From a virus, in the IMG/VR virus record IMGVR_UViG_3300042456_000195, positions 1 through 24,015 of that record: 24,015 nucleotides of DNA; one strand, given 5' to 3'. Positions 1 to 7,350 of this stretch are shown in pieces; position 1 is the stretch's first letter; every line of letters starts with the position of its first letter. Below the pieces are notes generated by a model that saw nothing but the letters and a program-made list of their open reading frames with translations, had not been told where the DNA came from and did no database searches. The position numbers and the translations under genes were made by a program.

Positions 1-155
1 CGCTTTATGGTATGATTGCTCAAGGAGTGCATAATACTCAGGTATCTGGAGCTACATTAACAGTAACAAAGAGCGACGATACAACTGTATTAGGTACTAG
101 AACTGTAACAACGGATCCAACGGCAGAGCCAATTATCGGTATAAATAGTGACTAA
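1..155 (+). CDS. C-terminal fragment of unidentified phage protein (5' truncated)
   Basis: An open frame runs from the window edge (codon phase starting at base 3) to a TAA at 153-155, giving about 50 residues. The visible tail is rich in Thr, Val and Asp (SDDTTVLGTRTVTTDPTAEP) and ends GINSD, which looks like a beta-rich structural protein. It lies just before the pre-scaffold genes, where many podoviruses carry portal or other head genes, but nothing visible identifies it as a portal. The next possible start (GTG 148) overlaps its end, which fits a continuous late operon. Confidence 0.6.
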   Translation, partial: LYGMIAQGVHNTQVSGATLTVTKSDDTTVLGTRTVTTDPTAEPIIGINSD

Positions 156-456
156 TGGAGGCTTTCAAAATTATTTGCATTTAATGTATGGCTTGCCAAA
201 CGGCTTTATTAAAGCCAAGACGCAAGTCGATACATCCGATATTCTCAATAGAGGGTTAAAAAAACGGCGTAAACGTAAGACCGAAGAAGAGTTACTAGAA
301 GAGTATTTAGCTGCTCAAATTTTAGCGGGTAGAAAAGAAGAAGCACTTGCGGCAAAAAGAGCAATAGAAGAAGCGCTAGAACAAAAAAATTTAAAAGCAG
401 AAGAAAAAGCAAAACAAACAAGATTTTTAATGTTGTTTATGCTAATGGATGATTAA
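148..456 (+). CDS. Small Lys/Glu-rich helical protein, pre-scaffold position
   Basis: About 102 aa from GTG 148; the start is uncertain. A GGAGG at 157-161 lies after that GTG and could instead serve TTG 175 (13-nt spacer) or, less well, ATG 184 (22-nt spacer). A basic patch around residues 40-45 (KKRRKRK) is followed by a long charged helix rich in Glu, Lys and Ala that is probably coiled coil. The frame stops directly against the next gene's ATG at 457. Its DNA is more A-rich than the capsid gene. No family recognised; the position between the upstream head gene and the scaffold suggests a head-assembly role, which is inference only. Confidence 0.6.
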   Translation: MTNGGFQNYLHLMYGLPNGFIKAKTQVDTSDILNRGLKKRRKRKTEEELLEEYLAAQILAGRKEEALAAKRAIEEALEQKNLKAEEKAKQTRFLMLFMLMDD

Positions 457-783
457 ATGGCTCAAAAATACAGATTGTTTCAATACTGTCCGATTAAACA
501 AAAAGTAGTTCCTGTGGAAGAAGTGCAGCGTCGTGCACAATCCAATGCTCGTGACCTGTTTATACAAGACGAGATGGAGCCGACTCGCAATCCGCTAAAT
601 CCAAAGGAAGTCTATACCAGTAAATCAAAGCTACGGGCGGCCTATAAAGCTGCTGGGGCTGTTGAGATTGGCGATTCCTACGATAGGGGGTACATCCCAG
701 ACCAAGAGTCTGGCGCATCCACTCGTAGTATGGCCAAGCATTTAAGCAACCAAATAATTGATAGGTATAGAAATGGAAGATAA
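457..783 (+). CDS. Conserved small protein upstream of scaffold
   Basis: 108 aa from ATG 457, immediately after the TAA of the previous gene. The central-to-C-terminal part has a pattern I associate with small proteins encoded between portal and scaffold in podoviruses: a SKSKLRAAYKAAGAVEIGDS block near residues 56-75, then a basic tail ending RYRNGR. Function is unknown. It overlaps the scaffold start by 11 nt, so translation of the two is probably coupled. The TIKxx-free, soluble, basic composition shows no TM segment or signal peptide. The gene itself is well supported by tight packing; the family resemblance is from memory. Confidence 0.65.
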   Translation: MAQKYRLFQYCPIKQKVVPVEEVQRRAQSNARDLFIQDEMEPTRNPLNPKEVYTSKSKLRAAYKAAGAVEIGDSYDRGYIPDQESGASTRSMAKHLSNQIIDRYRNGR

Positions 784-1804
784 CGAGACCCTTAATCCAT
801 CTGACACTGAGCTTACCGTAGAACGTGAACCAGCCAGTATCTCTATAAGAGAGTCGCTAAAACAGCAATTTAAAAACGTTGTGGATGAGAACGGCAGTGA
901 TAATGATGCTGGTCAAGCAGACCAATCGTCCGATGGCCGGCCCATGGCTAGTGAGCAGGTCAATACACCCAATCCTGCATTGATGGCTCCTCCTGCGGAT
1001 ATGAATGCCGCAGAAAAAGAAGCGTTCTTGAATCCTACTCCGGCTAATGCTCATGTTTTGCAATCCTATTTAAATCGTAGGGCTTATGAGACACGTTCTG
1101 ACTATAGCCGAAAAATGCAAGAAGTCGAACACCTAAAAAAGCAAACTTCAGGCTTGTACGAGACAATTCGTCAGTATGAAGACGAATATGCTAGGGATGG
1201 TATTTCTATTGCCGATGTAGCTAGGCGAGCAGTTGCTTGGGATAAAGCTATGCAAAGCGATCCTATTGCTACGGCGTTGGATTGGCTAGACTCATACGGA
1301 ATCAACCCAGACGACCTATACGGCCAGCAATATCAGCCCCAGCAGCAGCAGCAATACCTCACCAGAGAGGAGGCAGAACGCATAGCTGACGAGCGGTTTA
1401 AGTCGATCCAGTCAGAGCAGGAAAAAAAGGCCCTTGAGTACTACAATCAACAGGTTGTAAACTCATTTATGAGTAACAAGCCGTTATTCAGGGATCCAGA
1501 AACAGCTTCTCAATTAGAGGCTGAGATGGCTCCAGTTGTTCAGGCTCTAAATGCTACAGGGCGGTATTCCTCCCCTGAGCAGGTACTAGAGACTGCATAC
1601 AATTATGTGGTTAACGGCAATCCGACTTTCTCCGGTCTCGTTCAAAAAATGACCGCAAAGCCGGCAATACAGCAGCAGCAAGCAGTAGCTCAAAAGGCGA
1701 AACAAGCTGCCAAATCAATATCTGGCTCCGCCGGTAGCGGGACTCCCAGAGTGCAATCAAAATCACTAGGGGATAACCTACGTCGGCGATTCGTAGGAGA
1801 GTAG
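773..1804 (+). CDS. Putative capsid scaffolding protein
   Basis: 343 aa from ATG 773; a TTG at 758 in frame is possible, but the ATG has an AGGT eight bases upstream. It is acidic and hydrophilic, largely helical, with a disordered N-terminal third, charged helical segments, a Gln-rich stretch near residue 190 (QPQQQQQYLT) followed by an EEAERIADERF-type helix, and a basic C-terminus (LGDNLRRRFVGE), which is where many scaffolds bind coat protein. Its position directly before the major capsid gene is the main reason for the call. The end of the gene carries a sequence arm complementary to the capsid leader (see the hairpin entry). Confidence 0.72.
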   Translation: MEDNETLNPSDTELTVEREPASISIRESLKQQFKNVVDENGSDNDAGQADQSSDGRPMASEQVNTPNPALMAPPADMNAAEKEAFLNPTPANAHVLQSYLNRRAYETRSDYSRKMQEVEHLKKQTSGLYETIRQYEDEYARDGISIADVARRAVAWDKAMQSDPIATALDWLDSYGINPDDLYGQQYQPQQQQQYLTREEAERIADERFKSIQSEQEKKALEYYNQQVVNSFMSNKPLFRDPETASQLEAEMAPVVQALNATGRYSSPEQVLETAYNYVVNGNPTFSGLVQKMTAKPAIQQQQAVAQKAKQAAKSISGSAGSGTPRVQSKSLGDNLRRRFVGE

Positions 1805-1842
1805 CCATAAGGTTATCCCGCAAACTTTAAGGGATAACTAAA
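1769..1842 (+). promoter_or_regulatory. Mutually exclusive hairpins over the capsid RBS
   Basis: Three arms are visible. Arm A (GGGATAACCT, 1770-1779) is inside the scaffold gene; arm B (AGGTTATCCC, 1810-1819) is just after the scaffold stop; arm C (GGGATAAC, 1831-1838) contains part of the capsid Shine-Dalgarno (AAGGGA, 1829-1834). B can pair with A over 10 bp or with C over 8 bp plus a G-U pair, but not both. A local CCTACG/CGTAGG stem (1777-1782 with 1792-1797) competes slightly with A. B:C would hide the capsid RBS and A:B would free it. The pairings are read directly; regulation is inferred. Confidence 0.5.
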
Positions 1843-2799
1843 ATGGCTAATTTGGAAGAGGCAATCGTATCGACCCTCTGGGACCAGTCAGAAGAGATAG
1901 CGGATTTGGTGCTTCACCACAACCCGCTTACTTCGACTCTAGACGAAAAGGGACGAATTAAGAAGATTGGCGGCGGCTATGAGCTGCGTAAGCCAGTAAT
2001 GTACAACGATGCAGCAGTAGGTGGATTCTATCAGGGATACCAGTCTTTTGACTTGTCCTCGATTGATGACCTTACAGCTTTCCGTTTTCAGATCAAGCAG
2101 TGCTATGAGCCTGTTGCTATGAACGGACGTGAGCGTCGTGCAAATCGTGATGAGGCAGCTCTCCTTGACTTGGCTGAGGCTAAGATGGAAGCAGCTATCG
2201 AGCGATTGAAGAACACAGTATCCACCTCCCTTCGTGGCGATGGAACTGGTGCTGGTGGACTAGAGTTTGACGGTGTTAAGAAAGCCGTTTCAACTTCGCC
2301 GTCTTCTGGTACTTACGGTGGAATTGATCGTGGATCCAACCTTTGGGCTAGAAACTACGCTACAAACGTAACTCTAACCGCTGCAAACGTTCAGGAGAAC
2401 ATTACCGATGTTATCAGCCGCTTAACTCGTGGCTCTGAGGCGCCGGATCTTGGTCTTATGGATCGTACTGCGTGGAAGTTTCTCCATAGCTCGCTTACGG
2501 CTATTCAGCGTATTCAGCTTCCTACAAAGAAGGCTGTAGCTGGTTTCCGTACTCTTAGCTATGACGGATGCGACTTCGTATTCGACGGTGGATTTGGATC
2601 GTCAGTTCTTGAGTCGAATTCATGCCGATTGCTCAATACTAAGTATTGGACATTCGATATGGTTCGAGGCGCTGACTTTAAGCCGCTAACACCAACTATG
2701 GACCGTCCGATTGATCAGGATGCTTTCTTCACCGTAATTATCGTTGAAGGAAACCTCTGCTGCTCAGCTCCGGCTCTCCAGGGTGTAATTTACGCTTAA
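1843..2799 (+). CDS. Major capsid protein (HK97-type fold expected)
   Basis: 318 aa from ATG 1843, preceded by AAGGGA. It matches the pattern of a widespread phage coat family: N-terminal helix and the GGGYELRKPVMYND block near 43-56, a central GGLEFDGVKKAVS segment followed by a GGIDRGSNLWARN motif, then FDGG, a RLLNTKYWTFDM block and a C-terminal LCCSAPALQGVIYA. Length suits a minimal coat protein. It forms the icosahedral shell, assembling around the upstream scaffold and probably decorated by the next gene product. GC content and codon choice are more even than in the A-rich small genes, as expected for a highly expressed gene. The HK97 fold is family knowledge, not shown here. Confidence 0.88.
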   Translation: MANLEEAIVSTLWDQSEEIADLVLHHNPLTSTLDEKGRIKKIGGGYELRKPVMYNDAAVGGFYQGYQSFDLSSIDDLTAFRFQIKQCYEPVAMNGRERRANRDEAALLDLAEAKMEAAIERLKNTVSTSLRGDGTGAGGLEFDGVKKAVSTSPSSGTYGGIDRGSNLWARNYATNVTLTAANVQENITDVISRLTRGSEAPDLGLMDRTAWKFLHSSLTAIQRIQLPTKKAVAGFRTLSYDGCDFVFDGGFGSSVLESNSCRLLNTKYWTFDMVRGADFKPLTPTMDRPIDQDAFFTVIIVEGNLCCSAPALQGVIYA

Positions 2800-2814
2800 T
2801 AGGAGGATTGGAAT

Positions 2815-3300
2815 ATGTCACAGGTTGCAGCATTTGGTGTTAATTATAAGAAAACTTTTACAGCAGACACTTTGCCACTACCGGTTCCGGTAGGTGCTAA
2901 GGGTTCGCTAGTAGAGGGTGAGTTTGTATTTGTTCAGGCTGATGGAGCTATCGACCAGTACGCTTTCGTGAAAATCGAGGCTGATGGTCAGGCTGCTATG
3001 CTAACAACTACAAACGCTGGCTCTCAGGGGCTTCTTATTGGCGTGGCTCAAATAGCCGTTGCTGATAACGAGTACGTTTGGGTATGGGTTGGCGGGCTTC
3101 GTGGTGGTGGAGTAGGTTCAGGGATTCGAGGCAAGGTAGCTGCAAACTACGTTGCTAAGAATAACCTCAATACTACTGCAACTGCTGGAGTAGCTGACGA
3201 CGCCTCAACAACTAAGATTGCTTACGTTGTTGGAGTTGCGTCGACAACCCCTGCGGCTGCCGTTGAGCTTGCATCGGTTGCTCACTTGAAAGTGAACTAA
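2815..3300 (+). CDS. Decoration-like head protein
   Basis: 161 aa, ATG 2815 with an AGGAGG nine or so bases upstream. All-beta composition, rich in Ala, Val, Gly and Thr, few charges. The middle holds a YVWVWVGGLRGGG segment and the rest resembles small capsid decoration/DUF2190-like proteins: short strands, a GLLIGVAQ motif, and a C-terminal VVGVAST block. Position directly after the coat gene and before a strong terminator-like hairpin fits a protein made at coat-like levels that binds the outside of the shell. The function is inferred from position and composition; a small spike or fibre base is possible. Confidence 0.6.
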   Translation: MSQVAAFGVNYKKTFTADTLPLPVPVGAKGSLVEGEFVFVQADGAIDQYAFVKIEADGQAAMLTTTNAGSQGLLIGVAQIAVADNEYVWVWVGGLRGGGVGSGIRGKVAANYVAKNNLNTTATAGVADDASTTKIAYVVGVASTTPAAAVELASVAHLKVN

Positions 3301-3307
3301 CCTAAAT

Positions 3308-3332
3308 GGGGGGTAGCAATACCCCCCTTTTT
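3308..3332 (+). terminator. Strong rho-independent terminator after capsid/decoration genes
   Basis: Perfect 8-bp stem GGGGGGTA/TACCCCCC closed by a GCAA tetraloop (GNRA type) and followed by five T. It starts seven bases after the decoration-gene stop. It probably caps the highly expressed scaffold-capsid-decoration message and lets a fraction of transcripts read on. Confidence 0.85.
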
Positions 3333-3342
3333 GTGAGGATTT

Positions 3343-3648
3343 ATGCCAACAGTTTCAAATCTTATTGGACTTGGTATGCCACCTGAGCACGCAGTGCAGA
3401 TATGCGACGGGGTACAACCTGCCGTAGTAGATGCCACCGCTGCCGGTGTTCGTACTAAGCAAGCAGTAAATAACGTAAACGACACAACCCCAACAGCGGC
3501 AGAGCTAACAACTTCGTTTGGCGCTCCTGCTACTGTAGGAACGGGTTTTGTAGGTATTGTTAAAGATAACGACGCTGATACTAACTGCTTTGTAGTGGTA
3601 TCAAATGGAACGTCTTTCTTTTACCTAAAGTTTACTAAAGCTACATAA
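3343..3648 (+). CDS. Small virion-type protein with LGMPPE N-terminal motif
   Basis: 101 aa, ATG 3343 with GAGG six bases upstream, directly behind the terminator hairpin. The N-terminus carries a LIGLGMPPEHAVQI helix; similar GMxPExA helices start many small podovirus head or fibre proteins (remembered pattern). After a Thr/Ala-rich linker the C-terminal 35 residues are beta-like (GFVGIVKDNDADTNCFVVVS, then SFFYLKFTKAT). Flanked on both sides by near-identical GC hairpins, so its expression is probably set below that of the capsid. Likely a minor head or fibre component; exact role unknown. Confidence 0.6.
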   Translation: MPTVSNLIGLGMPPEHAVQICDGVQPAVVDATAAGVRTKQAVNNVNDTTPTAAELTTSFGAPATVGTGFVGIVKDNDADTNCFVVVSNGTSFFYLKFTKAT

Positions 3649-3654
3649 TTATTA

Positions 3655-3678
3655 GGGGGGAGCAATCCCCCCGCTTTA
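3655..3678 (+). terminator. Second GC hairpin, weaker terminator or attenuator
   Basis: Perfect 7-bp stem GGGGGGA/TCCCCCC with a GCAA loop, followed by GCTTTATT rather than a clean T run, so termination should be partial. Loop and stem are nearly the same as in the hairpin at 3308-3332, and each is followed by an RBS and an ATGCCA start. Confidence 0.65.
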
Positions 3679-3689
3679 TTAGGTGATTT

Positions 3690-3944
3690 ATGCCAGATTT
3701 TACCCCAAGTAACCCAGGAGCAATGTTTTCAGCTTATAAGCTAACCGCTGTAACTCCTAGCGATGCAACAGAGCTAGTGGGCGTTAGAGCTTTGTGGGTA
3801 GGCGGTGCAGGAACGGTCGTTGCTATAGCCTGTAACGATACGGCCTCCGTTTCATTAACAGTACCGGCAGGTACATTGCTTCCTATTTTTGCAAGAAAGG
3901 TAATGGCCGCTTCTACCGCAACGAATATTGTAGCTTTTTACTAA
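3690..3944 (+). CDS. Small beta-rich structural protein
   Basis: 84 aa, ATG 3690 with AGGTGA six bases upstream. Hydrophobic strands with few charges (for example VGVRALWVGGAGTVVAIACN and VPAGTLLPIFARKV) match a frequent short phage head protein of unknown exact role that precedes fibre genes. The TAATG overlap at 3942-3946 couples it to the next gene. It shares the hairpin-RBS-ATGCCA leader with the gene at 3343, but the two proteins do not look homologous beyond the first two residues. Confidence 0.6.
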   Translation: MPDFTPSNPGAMFSAYKLTAVTPSDATELVGVRALWVGGAGTVVAIACNDTASVSLTVPAGTLLPIFARKVMAASTATNIVAFY

Positions 3945-4540
3945 TGTTTATTGGCGTATCTCCATCCTGCGTATCTGCTCAGGCTATAAACGCCGGTGGT
4001 GGGGGCACTACGCCTAATCCTAATGTAATAGCCTCTTCTAATGACGGAAACTATCCTGATGGGATTCAGTCCGGTGATATTATACTTACTGCATTATCAA
4101 GCACTGGTCTTATTGTCGTTGCTATGGATTTTACATCCTCAACGGCAGGATCTTCTGGAGGCGTAAACTATAATTTAGCTTATAAAGTAGCTGCTGGAAC
4201 TGAATCTGGTCTTATTGGCTCCTTAGCTCAGTCTATAGGATGTTTGGTTCTTAGAAACGTTGATATAGCTAATTTAGTAATTAGCGTAACTTCTGGTTCA
4301 ACTTGGGATAGCCTAACAGGGCTTGCCGCAAGTAGTACCATTGTTGCTATGGGATACAGCAACAACGGATCTGGCAGTTTTGGAGGGGTTACTATTCCGG
4401 CTGGCTGGACTACCTATCAGTCATCAGGATTAGAAATCGTAGCGGTAAGGGACAATGTTGCTTCAGGAAGCTCGTTTACCTTTACTGGATTAAGTAATGA
4501 TGGAAGTTTAACCTTGTGCTACTCTATAGGAATTGCTTAG
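3944..4540 (+). CDS. Beta-sandwich fibre-like structural protein
   Basis: 198 aa from ATG 3944, coupled to the previous stop. Gly/Ser/Thr-rich, almost all beta, with a GVTIPAGWTTYQSSGLEIV block near residues 148-166 and a C-terminal SFTFTGLSNDGSLTLCYSI; this arrangement recurs in phage receptor-binding or appendage proteins (family memory). No coiled coil and no enzymatic motif. Its location among head proteins rather than beside the S74 fibre suggests a head fibre or decoration appendage. A small stem (TAGGC/GCCTA, 4538-4553) with TTT follows the stop and may be a weak terminator. Confidence 0.55.
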   Translation: MFIGVSPSCVSAQAINAGGGGTTPNPNVIASSNDGNYPDGIQSGDIILTALSSTGLIVVAMDFTSSTAGSSGGVNYNLAYKVAAGTESGLIGSLAQSIGCLVLRNVDIANLVISVTSGSTWDSLTGLAASSTIVAMGYSNNGSGSFGGVTIPAGWTTYQSSGLEIVAVRDNVASGSSFTFTGLSNDGSLTLCYSIGIA

Positions 4541-4568
4541 GCAATAACGCCTATTTAAGGAGATACTT

Positions 4569-5219
4569 ATGGCACAAGTAGACTGGGGGAGCATAATGTC
4601 AGGACAGCAGCAGCAAAAAAAGCGCTATGCTGGAATGAACGTACAGTTTTTCTATGCTTACAACGAGAACGAAGAGAAGTCGCTAAAAGAAGGCCGCCCT
4701 ATATTTGATGAGATTCCGTCTATTAGCATTCAAGTCCCAGGTGGCGATACTACCGTAAGGCGTATTGAGCCGCAGGATATTCAAGAGTACCCAGAGAAGT
4801 ACCAGGCTTTTAAAGCTGGTTCTGAGCCTGTAACTGAGGGTACTCCACTTGCTGAGTGGCCAATGATGCCAGGGACCGCTATGCGCGAGTTTCAGTATCT
4901 TGGCTTTAAAACAGTAGAGCAGGTGGCCAATGCAACAGAGGACGCTAAGCGCAAACTAGGAACACTATCCAAGTTTGTAAAGATGGCTAAAGAGTGGCTG
5001 GCTGCTGCTAATTCTGACCAGAACGATGTGGCTAAGTTGCGCGTTCAGTTGGAGCAGTATCAGACAAAGTACGCAAAGCTAGAAGAGAAGTTGGAGCTTC
5101 TTATGCAGCGTATTGAGGCTAACGAGGGTACAGACTTACGTGATGAGCGTACATCTGACCCGTTAGATGATGAGCCAACAGCAACGCCAAGGTTAAGGGG
5201 TAGACCAAGAAGAGTATGA
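4569..5219 (+). CDS. Conserved structural-region protein with coiled coil and AT-hook-like tail
   Basis: 216 aa, ATG 4569 with AAGGAG seven bases upstream. The N-terminal half has a FFYAYNENEEKSLKEGRP / IPSISIQVPGGDTTVRR pattern followed by GTPLAEWPMMPG and a GFKTVEQVANATEDA helix, which I recall from conserved proteins of unknown function in phage structural operons. Residues 150-190 form a probable coiled coil (LRVQLEQYQTKYAKLEEKLELL). The end is acidic, then PRLRGRPRRV, containing the RGRP core of an AT-hook. It ends by overlapping the adaptor start (ATGAG, 5216-5219). A DNA contact inside the head is possible but unproven. Confidence 0.6.
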   Translation: MAQVDWGSIMSGQQQQKKRYAGMNVQFFYAYNENEEKSLKEGRPIFDEIPSISIQVPGGDTTVRRIEPQDIQEYPEKYQAFKAGSEPVTEGTPLAEWPMMPGTAMREFQYLGFKTVEQVANATEDAKRKLGTLSKFVKMAKEWLAAANSDQNDVAKLRVQLEQYQTKYAKLEEKLELLMQRIEANEGTDLRDERTSDPLDDEPTATPRLRGRPRRV

Positions 5220-6073
5220 GCATAGCTACGGTTATACAGAATGTCGCTAACGAAGCTGGCTACACCGTAGAGTCTAATATCTTTACCTCTACAGAGACGA
5301 CAACTAAGCAGCTTTTAGCAATAGCTCAACGTATTAATCGTGACATCTTTGAGGCGTATCCATGGCCAAAGTGCTACGCCGCTGGCTCAATAACGCTGGT
5401 AGCAGGACAGTCAAGCTATCCTCTACCGGCGGCTTTTTCTAGCTATCAATACGAAACGTTCTGGAATCAAAGCACTAGGTGGCGTGTCCTTGGCCCTATC
5501 TCTGAGCAAGACTACGCCCAGCTTCAGGGCTATGGACTAATGCCTACTATTTACCAGCGCTTTCAGATTAGAGGGCTAAGCAATAACGAAGTATTTATCA
5601 GCCCTACTCCTGGTAGTTCAGGCGATGTGCTTATATTTGAGTATATCGCTGATCGGTCAGTAGTACCTAAAACATGGACAACCTCGACCGTATTTGCAGC
5701 TAACGCATACTGTATTTACAACGGCAACTACTATGTAACTACTGCTGGCGGCACTACAGGAGCCACAGCACCAACGCATACCACCGGAAGTGTGTCAGAT
5801 GGTGGTGTGACATGGACCTACTATAACGGCCCATACAGCGAGTTTAGGGCTGATACAGACACAAGTATTTTCCAAGAAAAGTTACTTGAGCAGGGCATTT
5901 TAGAGCGCTTTGCTCAGATACATGGATTGGAAGGTGTTAGGCCACAGTTTGATATGCAGTTGCATGATGAATATGGCCGCACCAAAGGCGGTAAAGTAGT
6001 TTATGCGGGTGGGTTTAGTAGACCTACTCAGTTTGCAAGAAGTGGAATAGCAGCATTTGGGACTTGGATATAA
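5216..6073 (+). CDS. Head-tail adaptor (gp11/SU10-adaptor type)
   Basis: 285 aa, ATG 5216 overlapping the previous stop. N-terminal helices (residues 1-45, with INRDIFEAYPWP) are followed by the beta core SITLVAGQSSYPLPA, WRVLGPISEQDYAQLQ, YQRFQIRG and VFISPTPGSSGDVLIFEYI, a layout typical of phage adaptors of the tail-tubular-A/SU10 type that join portal to nozzle. Residues about 158-206 form an insertion with a TTGATAPTHTTG and GVTWTYY signature known from fibre modules. The C-terminal helical part (EKLLEQGILERFAQIHGLEG) resumes the adaptor fold. Ends TAATG with the next gene. Confidence 0.75.
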   Translation: MSIATVIQNVANEAGYTVESNIFTSTETTTKQLLAIAQRINRDIFEAYPWPKCYAAGSITLVAGQSSYPLPAAFSSYQYETFWNQSTRWRVLGPISEQDYAQLQGYGLMPTIYQRFQIRGLSNNEVFISPTPGSSGDVLIFEYIADRSVVPKTWTTSTVFAANAYCIYNGNYYVTTAGGTTGATAPTHTTGSVSDGGVTWTYYNGPYSEFRADTDTSIFQEKLLEQGILERFAQIHGLEGVRPQFDMQLHDEYGRTKGGKVVYAGGFSRPTQFARSGIAAFGTWI

Positions 6074-7350
6074 TGGCAATTAATGAACAAGCATTTAATC
6101 CTAATGCGCCAGCTTTTGCTAGAAGTAATCCCAAAGCATATTATGCTTGGCTGACTAGCAACGGTTTGCCACATCGTGCTGCTTACGATCAGACTATAAG
6201 CATTTTTGGCGCTCCCAAAAGTCAAGAGGATATAAATAAAGAAAACGCTGCTAAGGCGCAACAGGCAGGATTGGCCCAAACTGGTGGTGCTATAGCTGGT
6301 GCAATAGGCACTCAGTACATAGCTGGACAATTATTAGGTGGAGGCACAGCAGCAGCAGGCGCAGGTGGGGCGGCGGGCGCAGGTGGAGTTGCCGCTGGTA
6401 CAGCTGGTGCGGCTGGTACTGGGGCAGTTGCCACTCCAACTCTTTTGGGTGGTTCCGGAGCTTTAGGTGGTGGGGCTGCTGCTGGAACCGCTGGAGCCGC
6501 AGGAACAGGAGCAGGGACGGCGGGGGCAGCCGGAGCAGGAAGTACTGCTGCCGGAGGATCTAGTTTAGGTGGGTTTGGGGCAGTTGCTTTGCCGGTAGCC
6601 GCTATTGCAGCAGCAGCTAGCAATGCTTGGGAAACAGGCATGAAAGATATTGTACGTGGTAGGGGCGATAGGGCAGATTGGACGAATCAAGCCTCTAACG
6701 TTTTATTTGGAGGCGCTCCAAATATAGCTATGCGAATGCTTGGTGGGCGCTCTATTGGCGCAATGATGAAATCCGGTAAATCGGGAGTTCAACAAGTCAG
6801 GGATAGTTTTAGAGGGGATTTAAAAGAGGCTGGCGTTGCCGATGACAAGTATATGGTCACGCTTGCCAATGGTAGCAAATTTAACATTGGACTTGATGGT
6901 AAAACTAAATATGAAAATGCTGGCAAAAACATTGATGGCAAAACAACAAGAAATGCTTGGGATGTAGATTTTTCTAACCCGCTGGCTAAATTTGCTACTG
7001 ATAAAATTGAGCCAATGATTCGCAACATATACGGCGCTGATAACAAAAAAGCAAATTATATGCCAGGTCAATTTACTGGTATTTTAGTCAATGCAGCCAC
7101 CAGCAATGCACAATCAGAACAAGATGTAATAGCAAACATTGAAGCAATGCTTGGCAAATCAAAATTTGCTCAACAAGCTGGTGTTGGCGTTCAAACTCCT
7201 AAGCCTCAAAAACCGCCTAAAGGCGAAGTAGTACGTGTGTCTCCTGGCATGTATATGAATGACAAGGGGCAAGTTAAACCAGCCAAAACAGTAAGTGAAG
7301 CACTAAGAATAAATTACAATAAGACTAAAGAAAACAAGGAGAAAAAGTAA
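6073..7350 (+). CDS. Gly/Ala-rich virion protein, ejection-protein candidate
   Basis: 425 aa from ATG 6073 (a TTG at 6064 is in frame but the TAATG overlap favours 6073). N-terminal 60 residues are ordinary (FNPNAPAFARSNPKAYYAW). Residues about 75-185 are an elastin-like Gly/Ala/Thr tract with repeated AAGTAGAAGTGA units, then a hydrophobic GAVALPVAAIAAAA helix. The rest is soluble and Lys/Asn-rich, with VVRVSPGMY near 386-394, a motif shared with the next gene. The tract could insert in membranes, as expected of some internal (ejection) proteins. The G/A tract, late position and the transglycosylase gene downstream support that role, but no homology is recognised. Confidence 0.6.
   Translation: MAINEQAFNPNAPAFARSNPKAYYAWLTSNGLPHRAAYDQTISIFGAPKSQEDINKENAAKAQQAGLAQTGGAIAGAIGTQYIAGQLLGGGTAAAGAGGAAGAGGVAAGTAGAAGTGAVATPTLLGGSGALGGGAAAGTAGAAGTGAGTAGAAGAGSTAAGGSSLGGFGAVALPVAAIAAAASNAWETGMKDIVRGRGDRADWTNQASNVLFGGAPNIAMRMLGGRSIGAMMKSGKSGVQQVRDSFRGDLKEAGVADDKYMVTLANGSKFNIGLDGKTKYENAGKNIDGKTTRNAWDVDFSNPLAKFATDKIEPMIRNIYGADNKKANYMPGQFTGILVNAATSNAQSEQDVIANIEAMLGKSKFAQQAGVGVQTPKPQKPPKGEVVRVSPGMYMNDKGQVKPAKTVSEALRINYNKTKENKEKK

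Noticed and set aside
1330-1360. CAG-rich run and other CAG runs (1670, 4605)
   Set aside because: Encodes Gln in hydrophilic proteins; too short and imperfect to count as a repeat element.
6312-6641. - strand frame rich in Ala and Pro
   Set aside because: Mirror image of the Gly/Ala-rich tract of the + strand gene; low-complexity shadow without RBS or neighbours.
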